Assembly: GCA_947599755.1 (NCBI GenBank)
Contig: CANQFO010000017.1
Location: 1 to 16,456, forward strand
Length of the DNA: 16,456 nucleotides
Reading direction: 5' to 3'
Origin: an uncultured Bacilli bacterium
Lineage (GTDB): Bacteria > Bacillota_I > Bacilli_A > RF39 > UBA660
Shown in pieces: positions 12,818 to 16,456 of the stretch. Under the pieces are notes generated by a model. That model searched no databases. It worked only from the letters and a program-made list of their open reading frames with translations, and was not told the origin of the DNA. The translations under genes were made by a program, and so were the position numbers. Positions within the stretch are counted from its first letter, which is position 1, and each line of letters opens with the position of its first letter.

Positions 12818-14500
12818 TTACTTCCATTCTCCTTCTTCAGTCCAAATTCCTTTAGAATTGTTCATATTATTTACAATTGGCTCTTCTACTTTTCCTGTAA
12901 ACCATACTTCTCCACTATTTTTATCTCGAATTAGGAACATATATGGTTGATCAAAAGTCATATCAATGGTTTCTACTGGAATGTCATAAAGATGATCAAA
13001 TCCACAACTGGTTGCTCCTGCTCCTCCTAGTTCTGTTGCAGCAGCAGCTTTTATTCCTTCATTAGAAAATTCAATATTGGTTTTATGTTTAACCTCATCA
13101 ATAAAAATTCCTTGTGTAGAAGTTATTCCTTTTAAGTTAGCTTTATCTTGTTCAAATACATCTGTTATTCCTAAGCTTTTTAAATCATCTATTAATTTTA
13201 ATTGATAATCAATTTTAAATAATGGGATTGTACCAATGATTCTTGTAACTTTTCTTTGATCAAAATTTTCTAATTTGATCGTTTTTAATTGATTGATTAA
13301 CTTTGATAATTCTTTGGCATTGATTTCTTTTATGTAATCATTAATATTTTTAGTTTTTGGCATAATTCCAATATATTGTAATGTTGTTTGATTGTATTCT
13401 TTTAAGTCTTTAGCAAAAACTTTTACAGAATCATCTGAATAGAATTGAAAATCTGTAGAAGATTCAACTTGTTTATAATTTTCATTAATTTCTTTGATAT
13501 ATTTTTCTACATATTCATCGACTCCAAGTTCTTCTCCGATACTGCAACGATTATCATCTTTTAACCATTCACTATATTCTTGTTTGATTGTATTTCTGAT
13601 ATTTTCTTCTCCTAGTTCTTTTACGATATCATAATTATTTATTGTTGCGGCAAAAGATACTCCTTTAGCATTTATGGTATTTTGATTAAATGATAATGAC
13701 GGATAAGCATCTTCTAAAATTGGTGATATACTAGTCGAAAAATTTTCATGAGTGTAATGAACAGAAAAATTATCTTTTAGGAGAGTATTACTTTGAATTA
13801 ATTTATTCCATTCCATATCGATGGCTAGGGCATTTACTAATAAAAACTTTTTATCTGATACATCATTTACTAAATTTTTGATTAGTCCAAAGGTTTTATT
13901 ATCAACCCATGAATTTACTGTAGTTGGATCATTGAATGTATCATAAATAATTTGTGCTTTATATTTTTCTACTAATTTATTGATATAGTCTTCTTTTATT
14001 TTTTCTTTATATGTATTTTTGATAAACATAGCATTTGCAAAAGACATATTTTTACTATTTATATATTCTTTTGCTTGATAATTACCTAATAAATTCGTAA
14101 GTTGCTCTTTTGTTTTCCCTTTTGCTCCTTCATTAAGCATTTCTAATGTATATTTTATGGACAATGGACTATACGCTATATTTTTATTATCCTTTTCTAG
14201 TTGAAGAAAATATAAGTCAAAGTCTTGTAGATCATTACTTGACATTTTGTATGGAGAAGATAGTTCTTTTTTTTCGTTTTCGATTAATTGTTTATCATTT
14301 TCTTTCTGATTTTTACTCCATAGAAAAATTAATCCTCCTAAAATAAGAATTATAAGAATTAAAACGATTAGGATAATCTTTTTTTTCTTATTCTTTTTCT
14401 TTGGAATTTGTTCTTTATCTTTGAAGTTTTCTGCACTTTCTTGATCAAGTGTATTTTTTTGTTCTTCTTGGATTTCTTCACTCTGATTTACATCATTCAT
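12818..14500 (-). CDS. Membrane-anchored serpin protease inhibitor
   Basis: A 560-aa serpin, longer than the usual 370-420 residues. A cytoplasmic, Lys-rich head (1-41) and one transmembrane segment (42-61) anchor it, with the serpin domain outside the cell. Family marks: NIAYSPLSIKYTLEMLNEGAKGKT (start at 107), NALAIDMEWNK (223-233), the hinge EGIKAAAAT (481-489) and the end segment PYMFLIRDKNSGEVWFTGKV. Counting from P15 Gly482 puts P1-P1' at Ala496-Thr497 in GGAGATSCG. The stretch after the loop is about 12 residues longer than in alpha-1-antitrypsin, and an extra helical insert lies near 295-345. An intact hinge predicts suicide inhibition of a serine (or cysteine) protease. AGGAGGT precedes the ATG and a near-consensus promoter lies upstream. 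Serpins are patchy in bacteria, so lateral transfer is plausible. Confidence 0.92.
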   Translation of the reverse strand: MNDVNQSEEIQEEQKNTLDQESAENFKDKEQIPKKKNKKKKIILIVLILIILILGGLIFLWSKNQKENDKQLIENEKKELSSPYKMSSNDLQDFDLYFLQLEKDNKNIAYSPLSIKYTLEMLNEGAKGKTKEQLTNLLGNYQAKEYINSKNMSFANAMFIKNTYKEKIKEDYINKLVEKYKAQIIYDTFNDPTTVNSWVDNKTFGLIKNLVNDVSDKKFLLVNALAIDMEWNKLIQSNTLLKDNFSVHYTHENFSTSISPILEDAYPSLSFNQNTINAKGVSFAATINNYDIVKELGEENIRNTIKQEYSEWLKDDNRCSIGEELGVDEYVEKYIKEINENYKQVESSTDFQFYSDDSVKVFAKDLKEYNQTTLQYIGIMPKTKNINDYIKEINAKELSKLINQLKTIKLENFDQRKVTRIIGTIPLFKIDYQLKLIDDLKSLGITDVFEQDKANLKGITSTQGIFIDEVKHKTNIEFSNEGIKAAAATELGGAGATSCGFDHLYDIPVETIDMTFDQPYMFLIRDKNSGEVWFTGKVEEPIVNNMNNSKGIWTEEGEWK

Positions 14501-14523
14501 TTTTTACCTCCTAATTTTTCTTT

Positions 14524-14552
14524 ATTGTATAATTTAATATTTGAATAGTCAA
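14524..14552 (-). promoter_or_regulatory. Promoter of the serpin gene
   Basis: On the minus strand TTGACT (14552 to 14547, 5/6), a 17-base spacer and TACAAT (14529 to 14524, 5/6). It is the nearest to consensus of the promoters with a plausible start codon in this window, and predicts steady, strong expression. The ribosome site AGGAGGT follows before the ATG at 14500. Confidence 0.75.
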
Positions 14553-14584
14553 TTTAATAAAGTTATTTGTTATTTTATTGACGT

Positions 14585-14612
14585 AAAAAGACAATCTTTG
14601 GACTGTCTTTTT
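14585..14612 (-). terminator. Second terminator after the acyltransferase gene
   Basis: AAAAAGACA (14585-14593) and TGTCTTTTT (14604-14612) form a perfect 9-bp stem with a 10-base loop and T-runs on both strands. It stands about 33 bases past the first hairpin and upstream of the serpin promoter, shielding the serpin gene from read-through. Confidence 0.65.
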
Positions 14613-14644
14613 CATCATTATTTTATTTGAAAGAAAAGCAAAAT

Positions 14645-14664
14645 GTGATCAACTTATTGATCAC
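14645..14664 (-). terminator. First terminator after the acyltransferase gene
   Basis: GTGATCAA (14645-14652) and TTGATCAC (14657-14664) form a perfect 8-bp stem with a 4-base loop, 13 bases past the stop codon. On the minus strand it is followed by ATTTTGCTTTTC, a broken T-run. It can also be read as a palindromic protein-binding site. Confidence 0.55.
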
Positions 14665-14677
14665 CCTAAAGTTTTTA

Positions 14678-15790
14678 TTATTGTTCAAAAAGTTTAGTTA
14701 ATTTTATCTTTTTTTGATCATTTTCTTTTTTAGGTTCTGCTTTTATGGTAGGTTTTATTTTGTTCCAAAATTTTTCTATGATTTCAAATCCTTTTGCTCT
14801 TATATATTCAATTATGCTACAGATGAGATAGATCATTATGGTTGCTACTACGATATAAATGATGTAAAACAATAAACTTTCTTCAATCCTATTTTTATAC
14901 CAGTCATATGGAAAATTTTTTACAATTACAGGATTGTTATGGATTAAATATACTGCAAATGATACTTTAGAAAAAAAATATATGATCTTATTTTCCTTTC
15001 TTTTTATTTTTGAAAATAAATCTAATAAAATTATTGCAATGATTAGAATAAATGGAGAGCTATATTGAAGTAAAAATTGACTTTCTTTCCTCCAAAATGT
15101 ATTTTTTAGTCCTAAAAAATCAAAAATCAATTTAGAAGATAGTACTAATCCAATGGATGCGATTAATGTTATCATTTTATATGATTTTTTTATTTTTGGT
15201 GGATATTTTTTCATATATGCACCAATTAAATATAAAATCATTAACCATAATGGACTGTATCCATAACCGGTTTTAAATAGATCACTGGTTCTCATTGTTG
15301 GTATTATAGAAAAAACGATGATGAATATGGCTATTAATTTTTGATATTCTTTTTGGTTCATGGCATGAATTAATTTATTTAAATAAGGAATCATAAAATA
15401 TAAGGCAAAATATGCTGTGAAATACCAATATCGTTCGAAGAAAACAGGAAAACAGGATGCAATGATTTCTTTATTGGATACCATGTTTGGAAATAGAAAT
15501 TTGAATATTAATGCAAAAAATATACTATAAAATATGACTTGAAGGTATAAATTAATTATTCTTTTTATCTTCCATTCTTTTTCAAAATTTACATAACCTG
15601 AAATTAATCCATAGCAATTTACTGCACAATAGCATATAACTTCTACTGTCCAGATTGCTATATAATTTTTGGATAATATCGGTTTAATTCCTAGTAAATC
15701 TCCATATAAATTTAAGTGTAGAGCAATGATCATCATTGTAGATATGATTCGTAACCAATCGATTCCTATGTTTCTTTTTGCATTTGTCAT
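14678..15790 (-). CDS. Acyltransferase-3 family membrane protein
   Basis: A 370-aa polytopic membrane protein of the acyltransferase-3 family (OafA/WecH-like), which moves acetyl or other acyl groups onto surface sugars or lipids. Around ten hydrophobic segments are visible. The N-terminal signature GIDWLRIISTMMIIALH (9-25) carries the family's conserved His25, and FFERYWYFTAYFALYFMIPYLNKL (segment start about 115) and VSFAVYLIHNNPVIVKNF also fit. The cytoplasmic tail from about 350 is Lys-rich. AAGGAAGGA lies upstream of the ATG and a good promoter further up. No polysaccharide gene lies in the window, so the target is unknown. Own terminators separate it from the serpin. Confidence 0.88.
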   Translation of the reverse strand: MTNAKRNIGIDWLRIISTMMIIALHLNLYGDLLGIKPILSKNYIAIWTVEVICYCAVNCYGLISGYVNFEKEWKIKRIINLYLQVIFYSIFFALIFKFLFPNMVSNKEIIASCFPVFFERYWYFTAYFALYFMIPYLNKLIHAMNQKEYQKLIAIFIIVFSIIPTMRTSDLFKTGYGYSPLWLMILYLIGAYMKKYPPKIKKSYKMITLIASIGLVLSSKLIFDFLGLKNTFWRKESQFLLQYSSPFILIIAIILLDLFSKIKRKENKIIYFFSKVSFAVYLIHNNPVIVKNFPYDWYKNRIEESLLFYIIYIVVATIMIYLICSIIEYIRAKGFEIIEKFWNKIKPTIKAEPKKENDQKKIKLTKLFEQ

Positions 15791-15841
15791 TTAATTTCCT
15801 TCCTTCTTTTGTTTCCACCTAAATCGTTGTATTGCTATTTT

Positions 15842-15869
15842 ATTATACTGATTTTTTTCTTATTTTCAA
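15842..15869 (-). promoter_or_regulatory. Promoter of the acyltransferase gene
   Basis: On the minus strand TTGAAA (15869 to 15864, 5/6), a 16-base spacer and a perfect TATAAT (15847 to 15842). The leader would be about 45 bases, with AAGGAAGGA before the ATG at 15790. Confidence 0.65.
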
Positions 15870-15967
15870 GGTATTATTGTTATTATTATGGATATTTTTT
15901 TATTGAATCAATCCTTTTATATCCTGAATACCAAATTAATTTAATCATGATAACTCAAATTTTAACC

Positions 15968-16444
15968 TTATTCATTTTTATTTCTCTTATTTATATTATT
16001 CATTAAAATTTTAAGCAATTTTTCTTTATCATCATACCATTTTATTAATTGTATAAATTCATCAATATTACACCACTTATAATCTATATTTTCCTTATTT
16101 AAAATTACCCTGTCTTTTGCAACATAAGATATAAATCCATGTTCAACACAATTTTTTCCAAGTGATTCATATTCAAAAATTAATGGTATTTTATCTGTTC
16201 TCGTTATTTCTAAATTCGTTTCTTCTTTTACTTCACGCTTAACAGCATCTTCTAAACTATTATCTATTTTTTCTGCTGAACCTGTTACTGTATACCAAAA
16301 TGATTCATGAAATTGGGGATCTTTATCACTACCTTTTAATAATAATAACTTATTCTTATTCACAATAAAGGTTAATATTTTTTCATTATACCACACATTC
16401 CTTTCACTTCGTTCAAGGCACACATAGTTATGAAACTTGAACAA
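15968..16444 (-). CDS. Nudix hydrolase
   Basis: Up to 158 aa. A Nudix fold protein, hydrolysing a nucleoside diphosphate linked to another group. The Nudix helix is clear in LEDAVKREVKEETNLEI, with the catalytic REVKEE intact. The first half of the box is unusual: TGSAEKIDNS has one extra residue and lacks the consensus Glu before the helix. FWYTVTGSAEK recalls the dATP pyrophosphohydrolase-like branch. The start is unsure: the frame opens at TTG 16444 after an in-frame stop at 16450-16448, with GTG alternatives at 16423 and 16396, and none has a well-spaced ribosome site. The N-terminal 16 residues (VCLERSERN) do not look like family sequence. No terminator is seen after it. Confidence 0.8.
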   Translation of the reverse strand: MFKFHNYVCLERSERNVWYNEKILTFIVNKNKLLLLKGSDKDPQFHESFWYTVTGSAEKIDNSLEDAVKREVKEETNLEITRTDKIPLIFEYESLGKNCVEHGFISYVAKDRVILNKENIDYKWCNIDEFIQLIKWYDDKEKLLKILMNNINKRNKNE

Positions 16445-16456
16445 AATTTATTTTAT

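Noticed and set aside
15891..15950. Tiny minus-strand ORF starting MIKLIWYSGYKR
   Set aside because: About 18 codons, no ribosome site or promoter of its own.
15809..16006. 65-aa plus-strand ORF between acyltransferase and Nudix genes
   Set aside because: TTG start without ribosome site, Tyr/Ile/Phe-rich, overlaps the acyltransferase promoter and Nudix 3' end on the other strand.
1..16456. Mycoplasma genetic code (TGA = Trp)
   Set aside because: TGA ends several well-defined genes in ATGA overlaps and Trp is written TGG throughout.
1..16456. CRISPR array, tRNA, rRNA, transposase or phage genes
   Set aside because: No regular spaced repeats, no cloverleaf or rRNA-like GC-rich block, and no transposase or integrase motif in any frame I read.

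Overview
The window looks like chromosome from a very AT-rich Bacillota, most likely a gut-type Bacilli/Erysipelotrichia/RF39-like lineage near the Mollicutes. Reasons: the extreme low GC, purine-rich Shine-Dalgarno (SD) sites (AGGTGA, GGAGG), an adjacent lepA-hemW pair, and a divergent ylbL/ylbJ pair as around B. subtilis ylbJ-ylbL. TGA is a normal stop (hemW, the response regulator and the first prepilin all end in TGA inside ATGA overlaps) and Trp is TGG, so this is code 11 and not the mycoplasma code. The lineage call is inference.

Layout, left to right. (1) 1-97: a promoter-like element on the minus strand whose spacer is a G10 tract, facing a gene beyond the left edge. (2) 98-883: a short-chain dehydrogenase. 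(3) 992-2919: an OmpR-type response regulator and its sensor kinase, translationally coupled, behind a promoter with tandem direct repeats. (4) 3264-5219: divergent YlbL-like PDZ/Lon-type protease and YlbJ-like membrane protein. (5) 5211-7961: a type IV pilus/competence pseudopilus block, with two coupled prepilins on the minus strand and, divergently, a GspE/PilB ATPase with a Ser/Pro-rich tail. (6) 8026-12261: a minus-strand operon lepA-hemW-HD hydrolase-dTMP kinase. (7) 12286-12817: a 530-bp accessory gap with a plus-strand promoter, a perfect SD, a 21-aa amphipathic peptide, a 52-aa ORF and a strong bidirectional terminator. (8) 12818-14500: a membrane-anchored serpin. (9) 14678-15790: an acyltransferase-3 membrane protein. 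(10) 15968-16444: a Nudix hydrolase.

Functionally the window mixes housekeeping (LepA, HemW, dTMP kinase) with surface and environment genes (two-component system, YlbL-type protease, prepilins and their motor, serpin, membrane acyltransferase). The two least ordinary items are the G10 promoter at the left edge, which has the architecture of a phase-variable promoter, and the small amphipathic peptide cassette between lepA and the serpin, which resembles the gene layout of phenol-soluble modulins or leaderless bacteriocins but matches no family I can name.
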